19,473 bases of DNA from CAYJAY01 sp964368445. GTDB taxonomy: Bacteria > Bacillota > Clostridia > Oscillospirales > Ruminococcaceae. Each line of letters begins with the position of its first letter. Within the stretch, counting starts at the first letter, position 1. Under the pieces are notes generated by a model. It was not told where the DNA came from. It was given only the letters and a program-made list of their open reading frames with translations, and ran no database searches. Where the stretch lies: contig CAYJAY010000037.1 in the NCBI GenBank assembly GCA_964368445.1, forward strand, positions 1 to 19,473, written 5' to 3'. A program made the translations under genes and the position numbers. Positions 7,087 to 13,648 of the stretch are shown in pieces.

Positions 7087-7692
7087 ATGGTTATAACTTT
7101 TAACAGACAGTTTTCAAGCGGAGGACGAGAGATTGCAAAACGCCTAGCAGACAGGCTTAATTTTGCGTACTATGACAAAGAGCTTATATCAAAGATTTCG
7201 GAAGAAACTAATCTTGCTCCGTCGTTTATTGAACAGTACAGCGAAGCCGCAACTTCAAGAAGTTTTTCCTTTACGTTTGCAAGAACGTTTTCAAGACCGA
7301 CGCCACAGCTTTCCCCAAATGATAAGATTCAAATAGCCCAAACAAAGATTATAAAAGACCTTTCTGAAACAGGGGACTGTATAATCGTTGGAAGATGTGC
7401 AAACTACACGCTATGTGACAAGGCGTTTAAAGTGTTGATATATTGTTCTGATATGGATGCGAGAATTAAACGTTGTTACCAAAAGGTTGAAACGGACAAG
7501 GACAAATCTGAACAAGAGATGAAAAAACAAATAGTTACAATCGACAAACAAAGATCAAAATACCATAGCTACTACACAGGCCAAGAAAGGCTTGACGTAA
7601 ACAACTATAACCTTTGTATAGATACCGCAAAGATAGACCTTCAAAAAGCGGTCGAGATTATAGAAAAAGCGATTGAAGATCAATTAAAGTAA
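7087..7692 (+). CDS. Cytidylate kinase-like protein (Cytidylate_kin2 family)
   Basis: A 201-residue P-loop kinase-like protein starting MVITFNRQFSSGGREIAKRL. The SSGGREIA loop (10-17) is the nucleotide-binding form typical of the Cytidylate_kin2 group found in Clostridia, followed by the YYDKELI motif, IIVGRCANYTL (the GRxA/GRG region) and a lid-like segment near RIKRCYQK with a later QRSKYHSYYTG. Canonical CMP kinase (Cmk) is a separate, better conserved family, so the true substrate of this protein is not known. The start at 7087 is chosen because the Shine-Dalgarno at 7069-7076 lies inside the longer frame. It is the last gene of the unit and is followed by the long hairpin at 7730-7808. 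Confidence 0.88.
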   Translation: MVITFNRQFSSGGREIAKRLADRLNFAYYDKELISKISEETNLAPSFIEQYSEAATSRSFSFTFARTFSRPTPQLSPNDKIQIAQTKIIKDLSETGDCIIVGRCANYTLCDKAFKVLIYCSDMDARIKRCYQKVETDKDKSEQEMKKQIVTIDKQRSKYHSYYTGQERLDVNNYNLCIDTAKIDLQKAVEIIEKAIEDQLK

Positions 7693-7729
7693 AAAAGCTA
7701 ACTCTAAATCGTATAATTCATAAATTATG

Positions 7730-7812
7730 ACCACCGGTTGTATTGTGTGTTGACCTAACTTGTTAGACTAATAATCTAACAAAACGAGGTCGGCACATAG
7801 CCGGTGGTTTTT
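7730..7812 (+). terminator. Long three-tier hairpin with T-tail; terminator or structured RNA
   Basis: Three stacked helices are visible. The base helix pairs ACCACCGG (7730-7737) with CCGGTGGT (7801-7808). After a 5-base one-sided bulge, 7743-7756 pairs with 7787-7800 through Watson-Crick and G-U pairs (GACCT with AGGTC at the top). The tip pairs TTGTTAGA (7760-7767) with TCTAACAA (7775-7782). A run of five Ts at 7808-7812 follows, so it can end the upstream operon. At about 79 bases it is far longer than an ordinary intrinsic terminator, so a distinct RNA element is possible. Confidence 0.7.
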
Positions 7813-7892
7813 AATTAACTATTACTAAAAGAAGTTTATTAATATTAATGCAGTAATCTGAATGTTATACAACAAGCCTATCATAAAAATGA

Positions 7893-7921
7893 TTGACATT
7901 TAACGCTTTATTACTTATTAT
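7893..7921 (+). promoter_or_regulatory. Sigma-A type promoter for pgi
   Basis: A perfect TTGACA at 7893-7898 and TATTAT at 7916-7921, 17 bases apart, lie about 50 bases before the pgi start codon. Confidence 0.82.
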
Positions 7922-7968
7922 ATAAATACCACTAAATTAATTTATTATAAGGTTGGAGACCTCTAATT

Positions 7969-9300
7969 ATGGCTTTAAAAGTAACCACAAAATATCTCGA
8001 CGGTTTTGTCGAAAAAAATGAATTCTGTGGAATAGCTCCACAAGTTGAACTTGCCGGAAAGCTTATCGAACAAAAATCGGGGCTTGGTAACGATTTTCTC
8101 GGTTGGGTGGACCTACCCGAAAACTATGATAAACAAGAATTTGAAGCAATTAAAAAAGCGGCGAAAAAAATTCGTGAAGACAGCGATATACTTGTTGTTA
8201 TCGGAATTGGCGGAAGCTATCTCGGCGCGCGCGCAGTCATCGAGCTTCTCGGAACACAGTTTTATAACGAGCTTAACCCGCTTAAAGTTTATTTTGCCGG
8301 AAACAATATAAGTTCCGATTATCTTACAAACCTGCTTAAAATCTGCGAGGGTAAACGTGTTTCGGTAAACGTCGTTTCAAAATCCGGAACAACAACGGAA
8401 CCGGCAATAGCTTTCCGTGTGTTTAAAGAGTTCCTCGAAAAACAATATGGCGACAAGGCAAGCGAAAGAATATACGCGACAACAGACAAAGCAAGGGGAA
8501 CGCTTAAAGCTTTGAGCGACCAAAACAAATATCAAACGTTCGTAATCCCCGACGATGTCGGCGGAAGATTTTCTGTTTTAACCGCGGTTGGGCTTCTTCC
8601 GATAGCGGCGGCAGGATTTGATATCGACAAACTTATGGAAGGCGCCGCCGCCGCTTGCGAGAAATATAAAGGTGGAGACGTTCAAACCAACGAAGTCTTA
8701 AAATATGCCGCGGCAAGAAATATCCTTTATAACAAAGGTAAGACAACCGAACTTATGGCGTGCTATGAACCGAGCTTTACCATGATGAACGAATGGTATA
8801 AACAGCTTTACGGAGAAAGCGAAGGAAAAGATCAAAAAGGAATCTTCCCGGCGTCTGTCATATTTTCTACCGACCTTCATTCGATGGGGCAATATGTCCA
8901 AGACGGAAGAAGAGATCTTTTTGAAACGGTTGTTAAGTTTAACAAATCGGCAAGTTGTGTAACAATTAAACAAGAAAACGAAGATTTTGACGGACTTAAC
9001 TACCTTGCCGGAAAAGAGCTTTCGTTTGTAAACGATAAGGCTTTTGAAGGAACGTTGCTTGCGCACACCGAAGGCGGAGTTCCGAATATTATAATCGAAC
9101 TTGATGAGATAGACGAGAAAAATGTTGGCGAACTTATCTATTTCTATGAAAAAGCTTGTGGGGTTTCGGGGTATCTGCTTGGCGTTAACCCGTTTGACCA
9201 ACCGGGCGTAGAAGCGTATAAAAAGAATATGTTCGCGCTTCTTGGGAAAAAAGGTTTTGAACAACAAAGAGAACAACTCTTAAAAATGCTTGGTAATTAG
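7969..9300 (+). CDS. pgi: Glucose-6-phosphate isomerase
   Basis: Interconverts glucose 6-phosphate and fructose 6-phosphate in glycolysis and gluconeogenesis, in the cytosol. The 443-residue length fits the short Gram-positive form. Visible marks are the sugar-phosphate loop GIGGSYLGARA (about 80-90), VSKSGTTTEPAIAF, the first PGI signature DDVGGRFSVLTAVGLLP (195-211), the HTEGGVPN segment and the second signature GVNPFDQPGVEAYK (405-418). The ATG is preceded by AAGGTTGGAG with normal spacing. It has its own consensus promoter and is separated from the preceding operon by a hairpin; a small P-loop gene follows after 35 bases. Confidence 0.97.
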   Translation: MALKVTTKYLDGFVEKNEFCGIAPQVELAGKLIEQKSGLGNDFLGWVDLPENYDKQEFEAIKKAAKKIREDSDILVVIGIGGSYLGARAVIELLGTQFYNELNPLKVYFAGNNISSDYLTNLLKICEGKRVSVNVVSKSGTTTEPAIAFRVFKEFLEKQYGDKASERIYATTDKARGTLKALSDQNKYQTFVIPDDVGGRFSVLTAVGLLPIAAAGFDIDKLMEGAAAACEKYKGGDVQTNEVLKYAAARNILYNKGKTTELMACYEPSFTMMNEWYKQLYGESEGKDQKGIFPASVIFSTDLHSMGQYVQDGRRDLFETVVKFNKSASCVTIKQENEDFDGLNYLAGKELSFVNDKAFEGTLLAHTEGGVPNIIIELDEIDEKNVGELIYFYEKACGVSGYLLGVNPFDQPGVEAYKKNMFALLGKKGFEQQREQLLKMLGN

Positions 9301-9335
9301 TTTAAATATATTTTTTTATTAAAGGAGAAAACGCT

Positions 9336-9737
9336 ATGATTCAATTAATTTTCGGGGACAAGGGCTCGGGTAAAACCAAAACAATGATCGAAATGATAAA
9401 CGAATCCGCAAAGAGTAACGAAGGAAGCATCGTTTGCATTGAGAAATCTATGAAACTGACGTTCAACATCGACCATTCGGTTCGCCTTATCGATGTTGAT
9501 GACTATATGATTAGAGGATACGATCATTTCTATGGTTTCTTTTCGGGGATTCTTGCCGGAAACTATGATATAAGCGAAGTTTATATTGACGGTATCTTGA
9601 AAATTGGCGGCGGTGTCGAAGGGCTTTCGGGACTTTTGGACAAAATCAACGCTATAACGGAAAACAACATCAAGGTCGTGATAACCGTTTCAACCGACGA
9701 AAAAAATGCGCCGGAAGACATCAAAAAATATATGTAG
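9336..9737 (+). CDS. Small P-loop ATP/GTP-binding protein of unknown function
   Basis: A 133-residue protein beginning MIQLIFGDKGSGKTKT, with a classic Walker A motif GDKGSGKT at residues 7-14. SEVYIDGIL could supply a Walker B aspartate, and IKVVITVSTDE looks like a following core strand. There are no membrane segments and no further domain, so it is a minimal nucleotide-binding core. Similar short proteins occur in Clostridia and are usually labelled only ATP-binding. The start is well supported by AAAGGAG 8 bases upstream. It probably shares the pgi transcript; no clear terminator follows, only AT-rich sequence. Function unknown. Confidence 0.82.
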   Translation: MIQLIFGDKGSGKTKTMIEMINESAKSNEGSIVCIEKSMKLTFNIDHSVRLIDVDDYMIRGYDHFYGFFSGILAGNYDISEVYIDGILKIGGGVEGLSGLLDKINAITENNIKVVITVSTDEKNAPEDIKKYM

Positions 9738-9780
9738 TTTTATTTATTGTTAAAAAAATAAAAATAAATCGAATTTTGTA

Positions 9781-9808
9781 TTGACAAGTTTATTAATTAT
9801 GATATAAT
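9781..9808 (+). promoter_or_regulatory. Sigma-A type promoter for rpmF
   Basis: Perfect TTGACA (9781-9786) and perfect TATAAT (9803-9808) with a 16-base spacer, about 50 bases before the rpmF start. It is the closest match to consensus in the window, as expected for a ribosomal protein gene. Confidence 0.85.
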
Positions 9809-9859
9809 TATTAGGCATGTTAAATCAATGCAATAAAATCATCGTAGGAGGTGCTAAGA

Positions 9860-10048
9860 ATGGCTGTACCAAAAAGAAGGGTTTCCAAGGCTCGACGTGA
9901 TAAACGGCGCTCCTCGGTGTGGAAGCTTGAAATGCCTAACTTCACCAAGTGCTCCCATTGCGGAGAACTTGCAATGCCCCACAGAGCTTGCGGTAACTGC
10001 GGCTTTTATAAAGGCAGAGAAGTTATTAAAAAAGAAGCTAACGTTTAG
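9860..10048 (+). CDS. rpmF: 50S ribosomal protein bL32, zinc-binding form
   Basis: A 62-residue basic protein beginning AVPKRRVSKARRDKRRS, the usual bL32 start. Four cysteines in CSHC (31, 34) and CGNC (44, 47) form the zinc-binding C+ version. The start is the ATG at 9860, set by TAGGAGGT 8 bases upstream; the in-frame GTG at 9851 overlaps that site and is not the start. It stands alone here between its own promoter and terminator. In many Firmicutes rpmF sits with the yceD-like gene and plsX or fatty-acid genes, which are absent here. Confidence 0.97.
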   Translation: MAVPKRRVSKARRDKRRSSVWKLEMPNFTKCSHCGELAMPHRACGNCGFYKGREVIKKEANV

Positions 10049-10056
10049 TACTTGCG

Positions 10057-10084
10057 GAGGGGGTTTTTAAAACCTCCTCTTTTG
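10057..10084 (+). terminator. Intrinsic terminator after rpmF
   Basis: GAGGGGG (10057-10063) pairs with CCTCCTC (10073-10079), including one G-U pair, and is extended by TTTT/AAAA in the loop; TTTTGT follows. Confidence 0.82.
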
Positions 10085-10124
10085 TATTTCTCTATTCTTA
10101 AAAGAAAGGTTCGGTCAGGAAAAT

Positions 10125-11447
10125 ATGTCGGTCGAGATAATTGGGGCAAACCTTGGAAGCGTTGCCGATAAACTTAACATTGAAAAAAAATCAAAACTTA
10201 TATCGATCAACCAAAAAACGATAAACGATGTTTTAGACTATGGATTTTATTCGACCGAAAAAAACCTTTCACTTGTTATCCAACTGCCAGATGGCGAAAC
10301 AAGAACTTTTGACGTTGCAAAAAAGGAATTTGAAGATCTCGGGTTTTTGTTTGAGACATTTTTGATGGACAAACAACATACCTGTAAAAATAAATGTATA
10401 TTTTGTTTTATCGACCAAAACCCAAAAGGCATGCGAGACCCTATCTATTTTAAAGACGACGACGACAGGCTTTCGTATTTGTTTGGAAACTATATAACGC
10501 TTACTAACATAACAGACGATGAGATCGACAGAATAATCGAAATGAAGATAACCCCTGTCAACATCTCGGTTCACACGACAGACAAACAGCTGCGCACGTT
10601 TATGATGAACAACAAATTTGCCGGAGAAAAGCTTGAATATATAAAAAAACTTGCGGATGGCGGCATAAAGATTAACTGTCAGATAGTTTTGTGTAAAGGA
10701 GTAAACGACAAGGAACATCTTGAAAAATCGATTAAAGATTTGGTTGCGCTTTATCCTGCGGTTGAAAGCGTTGCGGTTGTGCCGTCTGGGATAACAAAAC
10801 ACAGAGACGGGCTTTTCCCGCTTCTGCCGTTTTGCTCCAACGATGCAACAGGGGTGCTTGAAACAATCGAAAGTCAAGCAAAGATAAACAGAGAAAAACA
10901 CGGCGTGTCGATTGTGTATCCCGGGGATGAATGGTTTTTGCTTTGCGAAAAAGATATACCCGACACAGCTTATTATGACGAACTTTTGCAACTTGAAAAC
11001 GGCGTTGGAATGCTTTCGTTGTTGCGTGAAGATTTTATGTGTGCGCTTGAAGATTTAAAACAACAAAATTTCGTCTTAAATTCGAAACAAAGTTGCGATA
11101 TAATAACGGGAGAAGCGGCGGCAGGTTTTATAAAACAACTTACAACAAAAGCCGAAAAAGAGTTTCCGTTGCTTTCTGTGACGGTGCACACCGTTAAAAA
11201 CGAATTTTTTGGTGGCAATGTTTCGGTTTCGGGGCTTTTAACAGGCGAAGACATTGTCCAAGCTATTTTGCCAACCGATATAAAAGGCAGTAGGGTTTTG
11301 CTTCCCAAAAACGTTTTGAGAAGCGAAGGAGATCTGTTTTTGGACGACATGACACCAAAACAAGTTGAGAAACATTTTGGAAAAAAACTTGTTTTTATCG
11401 ATGGCGGTGAACAACTGCTGGACGCAATTATAGGAAAAGAAATATAA
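10125..11447 (+). CDS. Radical SAM DUF512 protein with PDZ-like N-terminus
   Basis: A 440-residue protein of the DUF512 group. It opens with a PDZ-like segment (about 4-70: GANLGSVADKLNIEKKSKLI). Next is a radical-SAM core whose iron-sulfur motif is CKNKCIFC, with cysteines 87, 91 and 94 in CX3CX2C spacing, followed by FIDQNPKGMRDP, then the DUF512 region in the C-terminal half (VAVVPSGITKHRDGLFPL onward). The substrate is unknown. The gene lies just upstream of der, an arrangement I recall as common in Clostridia, which hints at a role near ribosome biogenesis but does not prove it. AAAGAAAGG and CAGGAAAAT precede the ATG. No separate promoter was seen; read-through past the rpmF terminator is possible. 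Confidence 0.92.
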   Translation: MSVEIIGANLGSVADKLNIEKKSKLISINQKTINDVLDYGFYSTEKNLSLVIQLPDGETRTFDVAKKEFEDLGFLFETFLMDKQHTCKNKCIFCFIDQNPKGMRDPIYFKDDDDRLSYLFGNYITLTNITDDEIDRIIEMKITPVNISVHTTDKQLRTFMMNNKFAGEKLEYIKKLADGGIKINCQIVLCKGVNDKEHLEKSIKDLVALYPAVESVAVVPSGITKHRDGLFPLLPFCSNDATGVLETIESQAKINREKHGVSIVYPGDEWFLLCEKDIPDTAYYDELLQLENGVGMLSLLREDFMCALEDLKQQNFVLNSKQSCDIITGEAAAGFIKQLTTKAEKEFPLLSVTVHTVKNEFFGGNVSVSGLLTGEDIVQAILPTDIKGSRVLLPKNVLRSEGDLFLDDMTPKQVEKHFGKKLVFIDGGEQLLDAIIGKEI

Positions 11448-11452
11448 CAAGG

Positions 11453-11469
11453 CACGTGTAAAACACGTG
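11453..11469. repeat. Short perfect hairpin after the DUF512 gene
   Basis: CACGTGT, loop AAA, ACACGTG: a perfect 7-bp stem starting 5 bases after the stop codon. No T-run follows, so it is not a standard terminator; it directly abuts the heptamer-phased repeat. Confidence 0.55.
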
Positions 11470-11471
11470 AA

Positions 11472-11506
11472 GTTAATAGTTGAAAATTAATAGTTAATAG
11501 TGAAGG
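11472..11506. repeat. Degenerate heptamer repeat before der
   Basis: Five consecutive 7-base units read GTTAATA, GTTGAAA, ATTAATA, GTTAATA, GTGAAGG. The last junction, TTAATA-GTGAA, recurs in the same phase at 19395-19408, where a longer heptamer array begins. The region then continues through TCGC-TAAC-GCGA, a 4-bp hairpin. Confidence 0.65.
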
Positions 11507-11577
11507 TGTCGCTAACGCGATTATTTTAATATTTTTTAACTTTTCATTTTGAAATATAAACATTAAGGAGAAAATTA

Positions 11578-12906
11578 ATGGCGAGCGGAACAATAGCGAT
11601 TGTCGGAAGGCCGAATGTCGGAAAATCGACGCTTTTTAATAAATTAATAGGCGAAAGAAAAGCCATTGTGGACGACACTCCGGGGGTTACAAGAGACAGA
11701 ATTTTTGGTGAATCGTCGTGGCTTATCCATAAATTCACCCTAATCGACACGGGTGGAATTGAGCCGAACAACGACGACGAAATTAAAGTTCACATACGCG
11801 AACAAGTAGACATAGCGGTGGATACGGCGGATGTAATTGTGTTTGTTGCAGACATTCGAGCCGGGGTGACCGCAGACGACTATGAGGTTGCAAACATTCT
11901 TTTAAGAAGCGGAAAACCGGTTATTGTCGCGGTTAACAAATGCGACAGCGTTGGCGACCCGCCGCCGGATTTCTATGAATTCTATTCATTAGGACTTGGC
12001 GACCCTATAGCAATTTCTTCGGTTCACGGACACGGAACGGGTGACCTTTTAGACGAGGCTTGTTCCTATTTCCCCGAAACGGAAGAGGACGAGGACGAAC
12101 ACGAGCGAATAAAAGTTGCTATTATCGGAAAACCAAACTCGGGAAAATCGACGCTTTTTAACACTGCGCTTAAAGAACAGCGTATGATAGTTTCGCCTAT
12201 TGCCGGAACAACAAGGGACGCGGTGGACGCGAAGGTTGAAAACGAAGCCGGAAAGTTTCTTTTAATAGATACTGCGGGAATGAGGAAAAAAGCAAGGGTA
12301 GAGGAAAATATCGAACGATACAGCGTCATGAGGGCGCTTTCAGCCGCCGGAAAAGCCGATGTCTGCGTTATATTAATAGACGCTACCGAAGGATTTACGG
12401 AACAGGACAGCAAGGTTGCGGGATATGCCCACGAACAAGGCAAAGGCTGTATAATAGCGGTTAACAAATGGGACCTTGTCGAAAAAGACGGCAAGACGAT
12501 GGATAAACTGCGAAAAAAATACATGAACGATTTTTCGTTCATGTCGTATGCACCGATTATATTTATTTCGGCAAAGGAAAACGTAAGGATAAACCGCCTT
12601 TTCGAGCTTATAAAGTTTGTAGACGAACAAAACGCAATGCGTATCACTACGGGAATGCTAAACGAAGTTCTCGCAAGGGCGACAGCAAGGGTCCAGCCTC
12701 CGTCGGACAAAGGAAAGAGGTTAAAGATATACTATATAACCCAACCGTCCACAAGGCCGCCGACGTTTGTCACGTTTGTCAACAACGCCGATCTTTTCCA
12801 TTTTTCCTATCAAAGGTATATCGAAAACCAAATTCGCGACACATTTGGACTTGAGGGTACCCCGATTAGAATGGTCGTTCGCGAACGTGGAAACAACAAT
12901 AAATAA
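11578..12906 (+). CDS. der: Ribosome-associated GTPase Der (EngA)
   Basis: Der is an essential GTPase with two tandem G domains that helps mature the 50S subunit. Domain 1 has GRPNVGKST (10-18), DTPGVTRDR, the DTGG G3 motif and NKCD (120-123). Domain 2 has GKPNSGKST (184-192), IAGTTRDAVD, DTAGMRKK and NKWD (296-299). The remaining C-terminal part is the KH-like domain (LNEVLARATARVQPP through the Arg/Asn-rich tail). The 442-residue length is normal. AAGGAG ends 7 bases before the ATG. The C_GCAxxG_C_C gene follows after 19 bases and is probably co-transcribed. Together with obgE, mrnC and rpmF it makes 50S maturation a recurring theme of the window. Confidence 0.97.
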   Translation: MASGTIAIVGRPNVGKSTLFNKLIGERKAIVDDTPGVTRDRIFGESSWLIHKFTLIDTGGIEPNNDDEIKVHIREQVDIAVDTADVIVFVADIRAGVTADDYEVANILLRSGKPVIVAVNKCDSVGDPPPDFYEFYSLGLGDPIAISSVHGHGTGDLLDEACSYFPETEEDEDEHERIKVAIIGKPNSGKSTLFNTALKEQRMIVSPIAGTTRDAVDAKVENEAGKFLLIDTAGMRKKARVEENIERYSVMRALSAAGKADVCVILIDATEGFTEQDSKVAGYAHEQGKGCIIAVNKWDLVEKDGKTMDKLRKKYMNDFSFMSYAPIIFISAKENVRINRLFELIKFVDEQNAMRITTGMLNEVLARATARVQPPSDKGKRLKIYYITQPSTRPPTFVTFVNNADLFHFSYQRYIENQIRDTFGLEGTPIRMVVRERGNNNK

Positions 12907-12925
12907 GGTAACAGGGATAAACGCT

Positions 12926-13330
12926 ATGCAACAAAAATTTGAACTGGTTGATAAGTATTCAAAAAACAGAAACTGCGCCCAGGCGGTGTTGTGCGCTTAT
13001 GCGGATGAACTTTCGATTTCCGAGGAAACAGCGTATAAAATGGCAGAGGGTTTTGGAGGAGGAATAGCCGGAACTCGAAATGATTGCGGCGCGCTTATTG
13101 CGGCGATTAACGTAATAAGTTTTCTTAACAGCGACGGTGTCGGAGGAACCTCGAAACCCGAGACCTACAAAGCGGTGCGCGAGCTTATGGCGAAGTTTAG
13201 CGAACGCTACGGATCGTCCGATTGCCGAGACATCGTTCAATATAATGTCCAACACGATAAACAATGTAGCGACACCATGAAAGAGGCGATTAAAGCTATC
13301 GAAAGCGTAAGGGCAGAACTTCAGATATAA
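12926..13330 (+). CDS. C_GCAxxG_C_C family protein (putative redox protein)
   Basis: A 134-residue protein with the spaced-cysteine pattern that names this family: NCAQAVLC (C17 and C23), FGGGIAGTRNDCGALIAAI, then SSDCRDIV and DKQCSDTM. Family members are thought to bind a metal or take part in redox chemistry, but no activity is established. The ATG at 12926 is chosen because it lies 19 bases after the der stop with AGGGA upstream; the open frame extends back into der but that part is only overlap. The usual GxTCGA motif reads RNDCGA here. It closes the DUF512-der unit and is followed by a strong terminator. Confidence 0.9.
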   Translation: MQQKFELVDKYSKNRNCAQAVLCAYADELSISEETAYKMAEGFGGGIAGTRNDCGALIAAINVISFLNSDGVGGTSKPETYKAVRELMAKFSERYGSSDCRDIVQYNVQHDKQCSDTMKEAIKAIESVRAELQI

Positions 13331-13357
13331 TCAAAAAAAGAAACTATAAATAAAAAG

Positions 13358-13411
13358 ACCCCCGATAATAGCGAAACGCAAAAATTGCGAAGCATGTTAT
13401 CGGGGGTTTTT
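13358..13411. terminator. Bidirectional intrinsic terminator between convergent operons
   Basis: ACCCCCGATAA (13358-13368) pairs perfectly with TTATCGGGGGT (13397-13407). A second small hairpin, CGCAA-AAA-TTGCG, sits inside the loop. Four further Ts follow on the forward side, and the reverse strand has CTTTTTATTTA after the stem. It ends the der unit and the minus-strand ilvE unit. Confidence 0.9.
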
Positions 13412-13417
13412 GTTTTG

Positions 13418-13648
13418 TTAAAGTTTAAGCCCGCATTTTGGGCAGTCGCTATCTTTATAGATAACGCTTAAAAGTTTTTTACACGACGGGCAACGATAGA
13501 ATATAATCGTTTGGAGCAACGAGGCTAGAAGTATAACAGAACCTATGTACGAAAGCAAATTAACTTCGATATAGTTTCCGAAAAGCCCGATTAAAATTCC
13601 TACCCAAGGCCCCGCAATAAAAATAATATAACTTTTCTTATAGTCCAT
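13418..13648 (-). CDS. Small membrane protein with C-terminal zinc ribbon
   Basis: A 76-residue protein I cannot assign to a named family. Two hydrophobic segments (about 7-23 and 30-50) look like a membrane hairpin. They are followed by a zinc-ribbon pattern, CPSC (53, 56) and CPKC (69, 72), which probably faces the cytoplasm. Its ATG overlaps the ilvE stop as TAATG, a classic arrangement for translational coupling, so it should be made together with the aminotransferase. The bidirectional terminator lies immediately downstream. A regulatory or scaffold role is possible; nothing in the sequence ties it to branched-chain amino acids beyond the coupling. Confidence 0.82.
   Translation of the reverse strand: MDYKKSYIIFIAGPWVGILIGLFGNYIEVNLLSYIGSVILLASLLQTIIFYRCPSCKKLLSVIYKDSDCPKCGLKL

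Noticed and set aside
7721..7753. Short leader peptide (MTTGCIVC) at the start of the long hairpin
   Set aside because: It starts inside the base of the stem, has no ribosome binding site, and no attenuated gene follows closely.
8698..9276. A 192-codon minus-strand frame inside pgi
   Set aside because: Antisense to both PGI signature regions; no independent evidence.
9738..9770. AT-only inverted repeat after the P-loop gene as a terminator
   Set aside because: The possible stem is imperfect and contains almost no GC pairs, so it is unlikely to stop transcription efficiently.
10269..10991. A 240-codon open frame on the minus strand inside the DUF512 gene
   Set aside because: It lies wholly opposite a well-conserved gene, has no ribosome binding site, and its composition is that of a reverse-frame shadow.
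10973..11593. A 206-codon minus-strand frame spanning the end of the DUF512 gene and the spacer before der
   Set aside because: It crosses the stop, the hairpin and the heptamer repeat, and lacks a ribosome binding site or recognisable motif.
12066..12710. A 214-codon minus-strand frame inside der
   Set aside because: Overlaps conserved Der motifs entirely; no start signals and Ser/Ile-rich shadow composition.
12767..12925. N-terminal extension of the C_GCAxxG_C_C gene into der
   Set aside because: The extension is out-of-frame der sequence and not family-like; an ATG with a suitable spacing follows the der stop.
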